Source: Xenococcus sp. MO_188.B8 | GTDB lineage: Bacteria > Cyanobacteriota > Cyanobacteriia > Cyanobacteriales > Xenococcaceae | NCBI GenBank assembly: GCA_030065615.1 | Contig: JASJDR010000001.1 | Location: 62,001-126,000 of the forward strand | Direction: 5' to 3' | Length of the DNA stretch: 64,000 bases | Part shown: in pieces, positions 26,208 through 35,501 of the stretch | Layout of the letters: every line of letters begins with the position of its first letter | Numbering within the stretch: position 1 is the first letter of the stretch | Position numbers and translations under genes: made by a program | The notes under the pieces: model-generated | The model's input: the letters and a program-made list of their open reading frames with translations, nothing else | Databases searched by the model: none | What the model was told of the DNA's origin: nothing

Positions 26208-27632
26208 ATGAGCACTAGGATACAACAGGATACAATAGTTCGCCAAAGATATAAAATTACTCAACATATAGGTGAAGGGGGGTTTGGAGATACTTACTTA
26301 GCAATAGATCTCGATTTTCCCGGTCAACGTCAGTGCATAGTAAAACATCTCTCGCCACACAATCCTAGTCCAGAAATATTAGCAATAGCTCAAAGACTAT
26401 TCAAAACCGAAGCAAAATGCCTATCTCGTTTAGGAGAACATAATCAAATACCCCGTCTATATTCTTACTTTGAAGAAGATGGACAATTTTATCTCGTACA
26501 GGAATTTATCCAAGGACATAATTTAACTCAAGAGTTTCAGCCAGGGGAAAAATGGACTGAAGCCGAAACAGTTGAATTTCTCCTAGAACTCCTAGAAATC
26601 TTGACCGTAGTACATAAACAAAACACAATTCATCGAGATCTTAAACCAGATAATATTATGCGTCGTGATAGCGATGGCAAATTAGTTTTGATCGATTTTG
26701 GTGCAGTCAAAGAAGTCGTAACCGTAGACAAAAAGGGACAAACAAATTCCACTGTTGCTATTGGTACTAGCTCTTATATGCCTCCAGAACAAGCTAAAGG
26801 AAAGCCTGGAAAATATAGCGATATTTATGCAGTAGGAATGTTAGGCATTCAAGCTCTTACAGGTTTAAAATCTAAAGAATTACCAGAAGACTCAGAAAGC
26901 TTACAACAGCTATGGCAAGATTTGGATATTAAGGTTAGTTGTAACTTAAAATCTGCCCTGAATAACATGGTGAGTTATCAATATAAAGAACGTTATCAAG
27001 ATGCAGTTGAAGCTAGAGAAGCATTTATCCCCCAAGCAACAAAAATTATTAATCAAGGGAAAATAACAAATTACTCTGGGAGATTTTTTTTTATTTCTCA
27101 ATTAAAAATTAAACTATTACTTTTATTTTTAGGGATTATGGGGTTAGCTGGTATAGGATTTTATGTGTTTTCTAATAAACCTAAATACGCTCAATTAGAA
27201 GAATATCTAAAAAATGATCAATGGCAACAAGCCGATGCGGAAACTGACAGACTAATCTTAAAAATCGCAGGAGAGAATAATTCTTTAGGCTCAGAATCTA
27301 TTAACAAACTACCTTGTGAATCTCTCCAGAAAATTGATGAACTTTGGCAAGAAAATAGTAACGGACGTTTTGGTTTGACTCCTCAAAAGAAAATCTATTT
27401 AGATACAGGAAATCAAATCGGTCAATATAGAGAATCTAGTTATGAAGAATTTGGCAACAAAGTTAAATGGAGAACTATTTCTGATGTATGGAGCTTATAT
27501 GGAGATCTTAAATTTACTGATATAGCTCCGGTAGGACATCTTCCCAGTCCAGGTAAAATATCTTCAGATAGAAATGATTTACGTTGGCAGGAAAGAGGTA
27601 TGTTATTGTCGCGATTTGATGCTTGTGGTTGA
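26208..27632 (+). CDS. Membrane Ser/Thr protein kinase fused to a GUN4 domain
   Basis: This 474-residue protein starts at the chosen ATG MSTRIQQD; a TTG 12 bases upstream is in frame. The kinase domain (about 10-280) has GEGGFGDTYLA, the catalytic loop HRDLKPDN (His142) and LIDFGAVK, with TNSTVAIGTSSYMPPEQ as activation segment. A single membrane segment follows (about 302-322, LLLLFLGIMGLAGIGFYVF). The C-terminal GUN4 domain (about 326-474) has QADAETDRLIL, LPCESLQKIDELWQENSNGRFGLTPQKKIY and APVGHLPSPG. GUN4 binds porphyrins or bilins and stimulates magnesium chelatase, so this fusion may sense tetrapyrroles and signal by phosphorylation. Kinase-GUN4 fusions are known in cyanobacteria; the ligand is inference. 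Confidence 0.9.
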   Translation: MSTRIQQDTIVRQRYKITQHIGEGGFGDTYLAIDLDFPGQRQCIVKHLSPHNPSPEILAIAQRLFKTEAKCLSRLGEHNQIPRLYSYFEEDGQFYLVQEFIQGHNLTQEFQPGEKWTEAETVEFLLELLEILTVVHKQNTIHRDLKPDNIMRRDSDGKLVLIDFGAVKEVVTVDKKGQTNSTVAIGTSSYMPPEQAKGKPGKYSDIYAVGMLGIQALTGLKSKELPEDSESLQQLWQDLDIKVSCNLKSALNNMVSYQYKERYQDAVEAREAFIPQATKIINQGKITNYSGRFFFISQLKIKLLLLFLGIMGLAGIGFYVFSNKPKYAQLEEYLKNDQWQQADAETDRLILKIAGENNSLGSESINKLPCESLQKIDELWQENSNGRFGLTPQKKIYLDTGNQIGQYRESSYEEFGNKVKWRTISDVWSLYGDLKFTDIAPVGHLPSPGKISSDRNDLRWQERGMLLSRFDACG

Positions 27633-28247
27633 TAATCTTATTTTTCTGATAAGTTTCCACAGTGCACAAGAGAGAGTTCATCAGAAACGAGACCATTTCT
27701 GACTTCCCAAAAGCACAACAGCTAAATGACGCAGAATAATATTGCTAAGGACAAGCACGCACCAAAAGAAACGACGGACGGAGCGTACGAGTTCCGCCGT
27801 AAGATGACGGAATCAGCCCTTCAGCTTCCTCTAACTTCGTGAATGATAAATCTAAGCAAAACCTGGTAAAAATATTTCTGGAAATCACCTAAAACCTCGG
27901 CTTGCTCTGCAGTGTAAATATTAAGAACTATAGGTGAAAGATTAAGAATAAAATCAGTCTAGAAATTGCACGGTGAATTTTCATTAAGATTGGGTATCGT
28001 AAATATATAAGAACTTATTCCGCTTGTCCCGCGAAGACGAGGCAAATGGGGTAATGGGCAGCACATATTTGAATTAAGATAAGTGGTGGAGCTACTAACC
28101 AACTTCAAGCTCTCAGCCTGGTTTAATTCTCTCTATATGTGAGTAAAAAGGCTAATCCCCATTGGAGGATATCATCCCACTTGAAGGGACAAGTAGCTTA
28201 GAAATTATAGCTAATCGCAAAGCGGTTGTACCAAGAAATTTTGGATT
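27633..28247. other. 615-base intergenic region with repeats only
   Basis: No ORF here looks coding. It contains the second 47-bp dispersed repeat (27844-27890), a GACGGACGGAG...CCGCCGTAAGATGACGGA stretch with short repeats (27773-27814), and near 28160-28197 a degenerate, inverted likeness to the CTTGTCCC...GTGGGA...TATCCTC stretch at 14515-14575. The gap separates the kinase gene from tamB. Confidence 0.6.
27844..27890. repeat. 47-bp dispersed repeat, copy 2
   Basis: It matches 41 of 47 positions of the copy at 14654-14700 in the same orientation. It lies about 210 bases after the kinase-GUN4 gene, in non-coding sequence. Confidence 0.75.
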
Positions 28248-31200
28248 ATGACTAAGTCAATTGACAACAATCCTCCCAATCCTGAACCAAAAAAACAAAG
28301 TTCTCTTGAGCATTTATTAGAAAGTTTGAAAAAACCGAGCAAAAAATTAACTTTCGGGGTTGCTGCGATCGCAACTTTGGGGATCTTGGGTTATGTAGGA
28401 GTACAATACTTAGTCAGGGCCAAATTACCACCGTTTTTGGAAACACAGATTGGCAATATTATAGATCGCCCGATAGATTTAGGAGAGGTCAAGGGGTTTT
28501 CCCTAGGAGGCATTGAATTTGGTCAGACGACGATTCCTGCTACAGCTCAAGATCCTGACAAGGTATCTGTAGAGGGAATCAAAATCGATTTTAAGATCTT
28601 TCCCCTGATCTTTCGCCGCACTTTACCTGCCGACATTACTTTAATTCAACCCGAAGTTTATCTAGAACAATCAGCCAATGGGCAATGGCTCAACCTTGAT
28701 TTCTTACCTAGCGATTCTAATCAAGAAAAAAAACCATTACCTCTTAAATTAAATTTGGGTGTTGATTTAGAAGCTACTACCATTACCCTGGTACCCCATA
28801 AACAATCTCCGCTGACAATAAAAATCGATGGCACTGCTAGATATAATCAAACTGAAGCAGAATTAGTGGCTTACGATTTCGAGACTACTATTGCCAAAGC
28901 CCAAGCGACGCTCAAAGGGGAAACGCGACTAGAAACTGGGAAAACTGATACTAAATTACTAGTAAAAGATTTAGCTTTAGCAGATGTCACAACTTTATTA
29001 CCCAATTCTCCCGTTATCCTCAATAGTGGAGTTTTAAATACCGATTTAGATATTGATATTCCTTCTTTTACAGAAATTACGGCGGCTAGTATTAAGGGAT
29101 TGGTTAGCGTCAATGATGTCGCTGGAGAAGTTACTGCTTTATCTTCGACAGTTAAAGCCGAGTCAGAATTAGATTTTGATGGTAAAAATGCCGAGGTTAA
29201 ACAAACTCAAGCTAGTTTAGGAGATATTGTTGCTCAAGTTGATGGAACGGTAAATTTAGAAAGCGGTTACGACTTAGATGTTGAGGTGTTACCGTTTCGG
29301 TTGTCTAGTATACCAACTGAGATCTCCAAGCAATTACCTGTGGCTCTTGGGGGAGAAGTTGTAGCAGCTTTACAGTTGCGAGGAGACATTCAAGAACCTT
29401 TATTAATGGGGAGAGTTAACAATACTCGCATTATCAATGTAGATAAAACCCAGTTTAAAAAAATTCAAGTCGATTTTAAGGCGGATTTGACAGAAGCTGT
29501 CTTAGAAAATTTGCAAATTACTCCTGTTGCTGGCGGAGAAATTACCGCTGAGGGAATAATTGTAACTAAGATAGGAGAAGCCTTAGCGAGCAAACAAGTC
29601 ATAGACTTGACAAAAATGCCTTTGGAGTTTGATTTTCTGGCAGAATTACCTAGCAAAGACTTAGTTGAGCCTTATTATCAACTTCCGACTGCAGTAACAG
29701 TAAATAATCTTAACGCAGTTGGAAAAGTGACTGGTACGATAAATAATCTAGATGCTGTAGTCAATTGGCAAATCCCCGAAGCAAATACTACTAATAGAGA
29801 AAATATTTCCGGCTCAGGGGAACTGCGGCTAGCGAATAATCAATTACAGTTACAGAATACTCAAGTCAGATTGGGTAAGGGGTTTGCTGAAGTTCAAGCT
29901 CAGGCGAATTTAGAGAATAAACAATGGCAAGCAGATATTGCAGCTAATTCTTTGCCCCTAACTCCCTTTTTAACTCAGTTAACGATACCTAATCTCAATC
30001 TCGATCGCCCGATTGCGTTACAGAATGGGGATCTTCAATTCAATGGCAAGTTAGACGAGCTTAACCCTAATCAAGTAACAGGAGTTGCGGACATAAAGTT
30101 AAATATCGATCGCGGTACAGTTGCCGTAAACAGCAAATTAGATTCGGGAATCATTAGTGGCAACGTTAATACCAATGAAATTAACTTAAATCAACTTATA
30201 GCCAGTTTACCCGTAGCTGCTACAGTGCGATCTAGTGGTATTAATTTTTCTGGTGAATTACAACAGTTACTGACTTTTCAGGAAAATCCCAATCTTAGTA
30301 GTTTTCAAATAGATGTCGATGCCGACTTAAATTTAGCGGGTGGAACGGTAAACGCGATCGCAAATTTAAATAATAATCAATTTTTGACTAACATCAATGC
30401 CAATAATATTAGTTCAACTATACTCTTAAATACTTTTGCCCCCCAAAACCTAGCCGCTCTCGATTTAGATAATATCAACGCTCAGATAGATGTTAGTGGT
30501 GCTATCAATCCTGTAATTAATAACGAAGTTAATATTCCTCTCACTATTGAACGTGCTGCCATCCAGTCTGGAGCGCAAACTCTTGATGCTCAAGGTAATT
30601 TAACCTTATCTAACATCACCACTAATCTCGATGTTGCCAATACTAACTTAGATGTTAATGCTAATCTCGATTTTGATCGCTTGCCGATCAAACAACTGGC
30701 GGTTTCAGTTAATGAAAATAATCAATTAGTAGTAGATAGAATTAACATTCAGGGAGCAGTTGAGTTTGACGGAGCATTTAGCGGAAAAAACCTCATTTCT
30801 GCCCCCTTAGAACCAGGTAATATCTCTTTAATCGGAGACTTAAGACTAGTAAATTTTGCCTTTAATGATATTGAATTTGATCCTGTAATCGCCGGAAAAG
30901 TAAATATTGTCTCAGGCTCACAAATCGCTTTAAACCTACAAGGGGAACAAGATGTTATTGCTGCATCAGCTGTACCTTGTAAGGGTGATAACTGTCGCTT
31001 ACCCTATTTACCAACTAACTTAGAATTCCGTCTTGGAGAAAATACAACTCAACCAATAATTGTTACAGGGAATCAAAACCAGGAGAGATTCTCTTTAGAT
31101 ATTAATAATTTTCCGTTAGTATTACTCAATCTCTCCCCAGGTAGAGCCGCAGGAATTCGAGGTGCCCTAAAAGGAAAAACCACGGGCAAGATCGATCTCA

Positions 31201-33806
31201 ATCTTGATACCCTGGCTGCTAATGGTCAAGTAACAGTCGAAAAACCAGGAGTTGGCTATATCATAGCCGATCAATTTGCTATCGACTTTAACTTTGATCC
31301 AGATAATAATGTCGCTGAAATAACATCTGCCTCTTTAGATTTAGGGAACAGTAGATATAACGTCAATGCCTCTTTAAATTTACAAACAGGAGCTATCGAT
31401 GGCAAATTAGATATTCCTGAAGCTTATATTCAAGATGTCTTAACTACTTTTCGCTGGTTTACCATCGAAGATTTAACTGATTTGTTTAATATTCCTGATT
31501 ATGTTCCTACAGCAGCAATTATGCCAACTAATGAAATATATACGTTAGGCAAACCTGTAGTCATAAAACTGGATAAACTTATCCAAGTAGAAAATAAAAT
31601 CCAGCAGATTGCTGCAGCTAAAGAAAAAGGTGGCATTCCCACCCAATTAGATTTTCGAGGAAAATATACTGGTTCAATTACCTTTGGCGGTACCCTAGAA
31701 CAACCAGAAGCAACCTTTAGGGTAGAAGGCAATAACTGGCAATGGCAACCCCAAGCAAAGTTTGACTATTTGGTTGAATGGGACGGATTAGTTACAGAAA
31801 AAAACCCAGAAATAGTTAAAGAAGAAGACCCAGAAATTGCCATTCCTCAGCTGTTAATTGCAGGTAATTTACGAGGGACGGATCTAGATCTCGAAGTTGC
31901 CAAACTGCAACTAGAAGATGCTACTTTCTCCGCTTCAGGTAAGCTATCTCCAGCACAAGAAGATCTTAATTTTAAAGTAACTAATCTCACTATAAATGCG
32001 ATTGATAAAATTATTGAACTGCCAGTTGATTTAGCAGGAGTAATTGATGTTACCGGTAAATTAACAGGTACGCTTAACAAGCCTCAGATTGCAGCAGAAT
32101 TAGCTTTTGTTGATGGCGCATTGAACGATAAACCTTTACCTCAAAAATTTTTGGCTAACTTTGATTACGACGGGACAAAACTTCAGGTTGATACTAGCGA
32201 ACCATCTTTTATCCAACTAACTGCTACTGTGCCCTATCCCATAGTACCCGAAAAGAGTGATCGCTTAGCCGCAGAAGTCAAACTAGATCCCGAAGCTTTT
32301 GAATTGTTGGATGTTGTCAGCCAAGGCTATTTAAATTGGCTCGGTGGTTCGGGAGATGCCGATCTCAAAGTTGATGCTCGCCTCGATTTAAAACGAGACA
32401 TTCCCATCTATGAGCTCAATGCTAGAGGAATAGTTAACCTAGACAACTCTCAAGTTAATCTAGAAACTCCCTTTTTCTCCGCACCCTTTCAAGGCACCGG
32501 AAAAGTTACAGTTAATAATCAAATATTGACCGTAGAAAGTTTAGAAGGAACGTTTGCCGAGAAAGATTTATCTATCAATGGTGTATTACCAATACTTACT
32601 GCCGTTAATAACTTAGAAAATCCCTTAACAATTAACATTCCTGAGGGCAAAATTAATCTGAGACAAGTATATAGAGGCGGTATTTCCAGTAACATCAAAG
32701 TCACAGGCGCAGCATTAAAACCAATCATAGGTGGAGAATTTACCCTCAACAATGGTAGAGTTTATATCCCTAAAACTGAGACAACTAAACCTAATAGCGA
32801 TCTGACAGAAACAGCAGACAAAGCTACCCGTAGAGACACCGCAGTAAACATTACTAATAGCCAAAGTAGGCAATCTGCTTTTGTAACTACACTGAATGAT
32901 TTTCAAGTTAACTTAAAAAACGTAGCAGCTGAAGACAGACCGTGGTATAGATTCAGTGTGAATGGGGACTTGCTTCTCAACGGCACTGTCGATCAACCTG
33001 ATAGCATTAAACCTCAAGGTACTATTACTTTAAGACAAGGCTGGGTAAATTTTTTGAGTAACGAATTTGATCTTAATCGTTTACGAGAAAATACTATTGT
33101 TTTTACCCCTAATGCCGGGATACTAAATCCTTATGTAGATATTCATTTTAGAACCATAATTAACGAATTCGATCAGGCAGCTACTAGAATACTTGAGACA
33201 GGAGAAAGTGAAATTAGAGATCCAATTTCTCAAGCCGAGGGCAGAAATTCTGTTGTAGTGAATTTGATTATTGATGGAGAAACAGAAACAATATTACCAG
33301 GTTTAGCTCAGAAAAATAATTATTGTGAGATACGCCCCAATAACGCTTCTTTAGCAGAGTCTGATCCGCATTACACGGTAGCAGAGCTGGAACGACTTAC
33401 CGAATGTTTTAATAATAGAGCCCTAGCTGAAGATAAAGAACTCTTGAACTTATCTGCTATAAAATTAACCAGTATTCCCTTCCGCAGTGAAGAGGAAATT
33501 GTCAGTTTGATGGGAAATGAATTCTTGGCTTTTGGCGAAAGGTTAAGAGACAGTAGTCAATCTGAATTATTTAACTTAGGTGTCAACACCTTTATTATCA
33601 CTCCTCTTTATAGAAGAGCTCTCTATACAGTAGATACTCAAGTGGTTAAATTGGGGAGAAAAATCGGCTTAGACTATTTACATCTTTTGCCTCAATTAGA
33701 AGGAGTCTATGAATTTAATAAGAAATCGGCTTTGCGATCTACTTATAACTATGGAATTACTAATGATGCCCATGAAGTTAAACTAGAGTATCAACTTAGG
33801 TTTTAG
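28248..33806 (+). CDS. tamB: TamB-family translocation and assembly module protein
   Basis: This 1852-residue protein has one N-terminal membrane anchor (about 35-57, TFGVAAIATLGILGYVGVQYLV) followed by AsmA-like sequence and a very long beta-rich region with repeated short strands. It ends in the TamB/DUF490 C-terminal domain (about 1500-1852), with GGEFTLNNGRVYIP, PQGTITLRQGWVNFLSNEFDLNR and a final YGITNDAHEVKLEYQLRF. TamB proteins span the periplasm as a hydrophobic groove, thought to carry phospholipids to the outer membrane and to help Omp85-dependent assembly. Cyanobacterial homologues are longer than E. coli TamB (about 1260 residues). No tamA-like gene is next to it. Its 3' neighbour ndhL is 208 bases away. 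Confidence 0.92.
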   Translation: MTKSIDNNPPNPEPKKQSSLEHLLESLKKPSKKLTFGVAAIATLGILGYVGVQYLVRAKLPPFLETQIGNIIDRPIDLGEVKGFSLGGIEFGQTTIPATAQDPDKVSVEGIKIDFKIFPLIFRRTLPADITLIQPEVYLEQSANGQWLNLDFLPSDSNQEKKPLPLKLNLGVDLEATTITLVPHKQSPLTIKIDGTARYNQTEAELVAYDFETTIAKAQATLKGETRLETGKTDTKLLVKDLALADVTTLLPNSPVILNSGVLNTDLDIDIPSFTEITAASIKGLVSVNDVAGEVTALSSTVKAESELDFDGKNAEVKQTQASLGDIVAQVDGTVNLESGYDLDVEVLPFRLSSIPTEISKQLPVALGGEVVAALQLRGDIQEPLLMGRVNNTRIINVDKTQFKKIQVDFKADLTEAVLENLQITPVAGGEITAEGIIVTKIGEALASKQVIDLTKMPLEFDFLAELPSKDLVEPYYQLPTAVTVNNLNAVGKVTGTINNLDAVVNWQIPEANTTNRENISGSGELRLANNQLQLQNTQVRLGKGFAEVQAQANLENKQWQADIAANSLPLTPFLTQLTIPNLNLDRPIALQNGDLQFNGKLDELNPNQVTGVADIKLNIDRGTVAVNSKLDSGIISGNVNTNEINLNQLIASLPVAATVRSSGINFSGELQQLLTFQENPNLSSFQIDVDADLNLAGGTVNAIANLNNNQFLTNINANNISSTILLNTFAPQNLAALDLDNINAQIDVSGAINPVINNEVNIPLTIERAAIQSGAQTLDAQGNLTLSNITTNLDVANTNLDVNANLDFDRLPIKQLAVSVNENNQLVVDRINIQGAVEFDGAFSGKNLISAPLEPGNISLIGDLRLVNFAFNDIEFDPVIAGKVNIVSGSQIALNLQGEQDVIAASAVPCKGDNCRLPYLPTNLEFRLGENTTQPIIVTGNQNQERFSLDINNFPLVLLNLSPGRAAGIRGALKGKTTGKIDLNLDTLAANGQVTVEKPGVGYIIADQFAIDFNFDPDNNVAEITSASLDLGNSRYNVNASLNLQTGAIDGKLDIPEAYIQDVLTTFRWFTIEDLTDLFNIPDYVPTAAIMPTNEIYTLGKPVVIKLDKLIQVENKIQQIAAAKEKGGIPTQLDFRGKYTGSITFGGTLEQPEATFRVEGNNWQWQPQAKFDYLVEWDGLVTEKNPEIVKEEDPEIAIPQLLIAGNLRGTDLDLEVAKLQLEDATFSASGKLSPAQEDLNFKVTNLTINAIDKIIELPVDLAGVIDVTGKLTGTLNKPQIAAELAFVDGALNDKPLPQKFLANFDYDGTKLQVDTSEPSFIQLTATVPYPIVPEKSDRLAAEVKLDPEAFELLDVVSQGYLNWLGGSGDADLKVDARLDLKRDIPIYELNARGIVNLDNSQVNLETPFFSAPFQGTGKVTVNNQILTVESLEGTFAEKDLSINGVLPILTAVNNLENPLTINIPEGKINLRQVYRGGISSNIKVTGAALKPIIGGEFTLNNGRVYIPKTETTKPNSDLTETADKATRRDTAVNITNSQSRQSAFVTTLNDFQVNLKNVAAEDRPWYRFSVNGDLLLNGTVDQPDSIKPQGTITLRQGWVNFLSNEFDLNRLRENTIVFTPNAGILNPYVDIHFRTIINEFDQAATRILETGESEIRDPISQAEGRNSVVVNLIIDGETETILPGLAQKNNYCEIRPNNASLAESDPHYTVAELERLTECFNNRALAEDKELLNLSAIKLTSIPFRSEEEIVSLMGNEFLAFGERLRDSSQSELFNLGVNTFIITPLYRRALYTVDTQVVKLGRKIGLDYLHLLPQLEGVYEFNKKSALRSTYNYGITNDAHEVKLEYQLRF

Positions 33807-34014
33807 GCAAAACTAAGGTAATGGTTGGTAAGATAGGTAAGCGAAGGAAGCTTGGGTTCAGGGGGAGAAGAAAAATCCCGAATCCTAGTAATGGAGGTCT
33901 TTTTCCCTATTATCTCATCCTCAAGATTAAGGTCTTGACCAGTAAATGAATTGCCAAGTCGTGTATATTATTATTGATATCAAATATTGTCATTAAAAAA
34001 GCTCAAAGGAAATT

Positions 34015-34254
34015 ATGCCAATTATACCAGTAACGGAAACTCAATTAGTTGCCTTATTGTATTTAGTCCTCAGTGGAACTTATCTCGTAGTGTTACCTGC
34101 ATTGGTATATTTTTATCTCAATATTCGTTGGTACAATGCTAGTTCAGTAGAACGATTGATTATGTATTTATTCGTGTTCTTGTCCTTCCCTGGAATGTTG
34201 CTTCTTAGTCCCTTTCTCAATTTTCGTCCCAAACCTCGTAAACTTAAAGCTTAA
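34015..34254 (+). CDS. ndhL: NAD(P)H-quinone oxidoreductase subunit L
   Basis: This 79-residue protein has two membrane helices (LVALLYLVLSGTYLVVLPALVYFYL and VERLIMYLFVFLSFPGMLLLSPFL) with the conserved NIRWYNASSVERL between them and a basic tail. It is an oxygenic-photosynthesis-specific subunit of the NDH-1 complex in the thylakoid membrane, serving cyclic electron flow, respiration and CO2 uptake. An AAAGGAAATT Shine-Dalgarno precedes the ATG. It is followed after 9 bases by the DUF3007 gene, a linkage conserved in cyanobacteria. Confidence 0.95.
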   Translation: MPIIPVTETQLVALLYLVLSGTYLVVLPALVYFYLNIRWYNASSVERLIMYLFVFLSFPGMLLLSPFLNFRPKPRKLKA

Positions 34255-34263
34255 TCATTTAAT

Positions 34264-34569
34264 ATGCGTAGAATAGATGCGATCGCGATTTCTTTGGGTA
34301 TTTTTGTTACCGGAGGAATCATTTTTTTATTTTTCAATTTTGCTGGTTTAGATAGTATCTCAGCGGGAATTTGGAGTCAAACTATCTTAATTGCTGGGGT
34401 AATTGGTTGGTCTTTAACCTATTTGTTTCGGGTATTAACCAAAAATATGACCTATAACCAGCAGTTGAAGGACTATGAAGAGGCGGTGCTGCAAAAACGT
34501 CTGGAAGAAATGTCTCCTGAAGAGTTAGCGAAATTGCAGGAAGAAGTAGCAAAGGAAAAACAATCTTAA
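34264..34569 (+). CDS. DUF3007 family membrane protein
   Basis: This 101-residue protein has two membrane helices (AIAISLGIFVTGGIIFLFFNFAG and WSQTILIAGVIGWSLTYLFRV) and an acidic/basic helical tail (YEEAVLQKRLEEMSPEELAKLQEEV). This matches DUF3007, found in cyanobacteria and chloroplast proteins and commonly next to ndhL. The plant relatives have been discussed with photosynthetic complex assembly, but the function is not settled for the bacterial protein. It is 9 bases from ndhL and so surely in its operon. Confidence 0.9.
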   Translation: MRRIDAIAISLGIFVTGGIIFLFFNFAGLDSISAGIWSQTILIAGVIGWSLTYLFRVLTKNMTYNQQLKDYEEAVLQKRLEEMSPEELAKLQEEVAKEKQS

Positions 34570-34670
34570 ACCTTAAAGGTTAGTGAGTTCCCAATCCTTA
34601 ATCGTCTCACAGCATTTCTCAGAGTCATGAGGAACTCTATTTTTCCTTGTTACCCATTCCCTAAAGCAGA

Positions 34671-35411
34671 ATGACTAATCACGAAGATATTTCTAATTCC
34701 TGGAAAAAAGATAATACAGATAATACTTCTACTTCCGAGAAAGAAGATAACTTGATCGCGCAATCCTTTCCGAAGGAGCTTAACTGGAGTCAGAGCAATA
34801 GAAATGAATCTTTGCAAAAGGTCTATAATTTTGTGAATGCCGAGTGCAAGAATGCTATCAGTTGGTACTATAAAAGCAAGAAGTGGAAAAAAATATGGGG
34901 ATATGGTCTTCGTTTTTTTGCCATTCTTGCAGTAGCGATAGCTGGAGTGATCCCTATTTTGGATGAAATTTTCGAAGAGTTTGATACCCTGTGGTTATCT
35001 CCAACCTGGGCAACACTATCACTTGCATTAGCTGCTTTGTTTATTGCATTGGATCAACTAGGTGGTTACACCACTGGTTGGGTGCGATATGTCAGGACAG
35101 CGCAAAAATTGACTATTCTTCAAGGGAACTTCCGACTTGATTGGGAGGAGACCTGTCTCAGTATTTATGACAAAAGTGATAAAAGTAGTGAAGACAATAG
35201 CAATGAAAGGATTATAGATTCTGAGACCGCCAAAAAATGCCTTAAGCTTTGCAAGAATTTCCTTAAATCTGTAAACTCTGAGGTTCAAGCTGAAACAGAT
35301 GCCTGGGCTCAAGAATTTCAACAAGCGCTTCTTGATATCGACCAACAATCGGATGCGAATAAACGAAGAGCAGGTAACACCTGGGGTGTTGATCCTGTAT
35401 CCCATAAATAA
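34671..35411 (+). CDS. SLATT-like two-membrane-helix protein
   Basis: This 246-residue protein has an acidic N-terminus, a basic pre-membrane helix (ISWYYKSKKWKKIWGYGLR), and two membrane helices (FFAILAVAIAGVIPILDEIF and WATLSLALAALFIALDQLGG) with a short loop. A cytosolic helical part follows (TTGWVRYVRTAQKLTILQGNFRLDWEE) and a charged tail. This organisation fits the SLATT superfamily (2TM proteins often linked to SMODS/SLOG nucleotide-signalling defence systems), or the related DUF4231 group. Here no nucleotide cyclase or SLOG sensor is adjacent, so it would be a solitary form. A defence role is inference. It is about 100 bases after the DUF3007 gene. Confidence 0.65.
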   Translation: MTNHEDISNSWKKDNTDNTSTSEKEDNLIAQSFPKELNWSQSNRNESLQKVYNFVNAECKNAISWYYKSKKWKKIWGYGLRFFAILAVAIAGVIPILDEIFEEFDTLWLSPTWATLSLALAALFIALDQLGGYTTGWVRYVRTAQKLTILQGNFRLDWEETCLSIYDKSDKSSEDNSNERIIDSETAKKCLKLCKNFLKSVNSEVQAETDAWAQEFQQALLDIDQQSDANKRRAGNTWGVDPVSHK

Positions 35412-35501
35412 CTCTGTTTTTCGCAGGGGAGAAGGGAGCGGGGAGCATGGGGAAAAATTTATCCCTCAAAACAAAGTTGACGCTCTACTAGGTAACACCC
35501 C

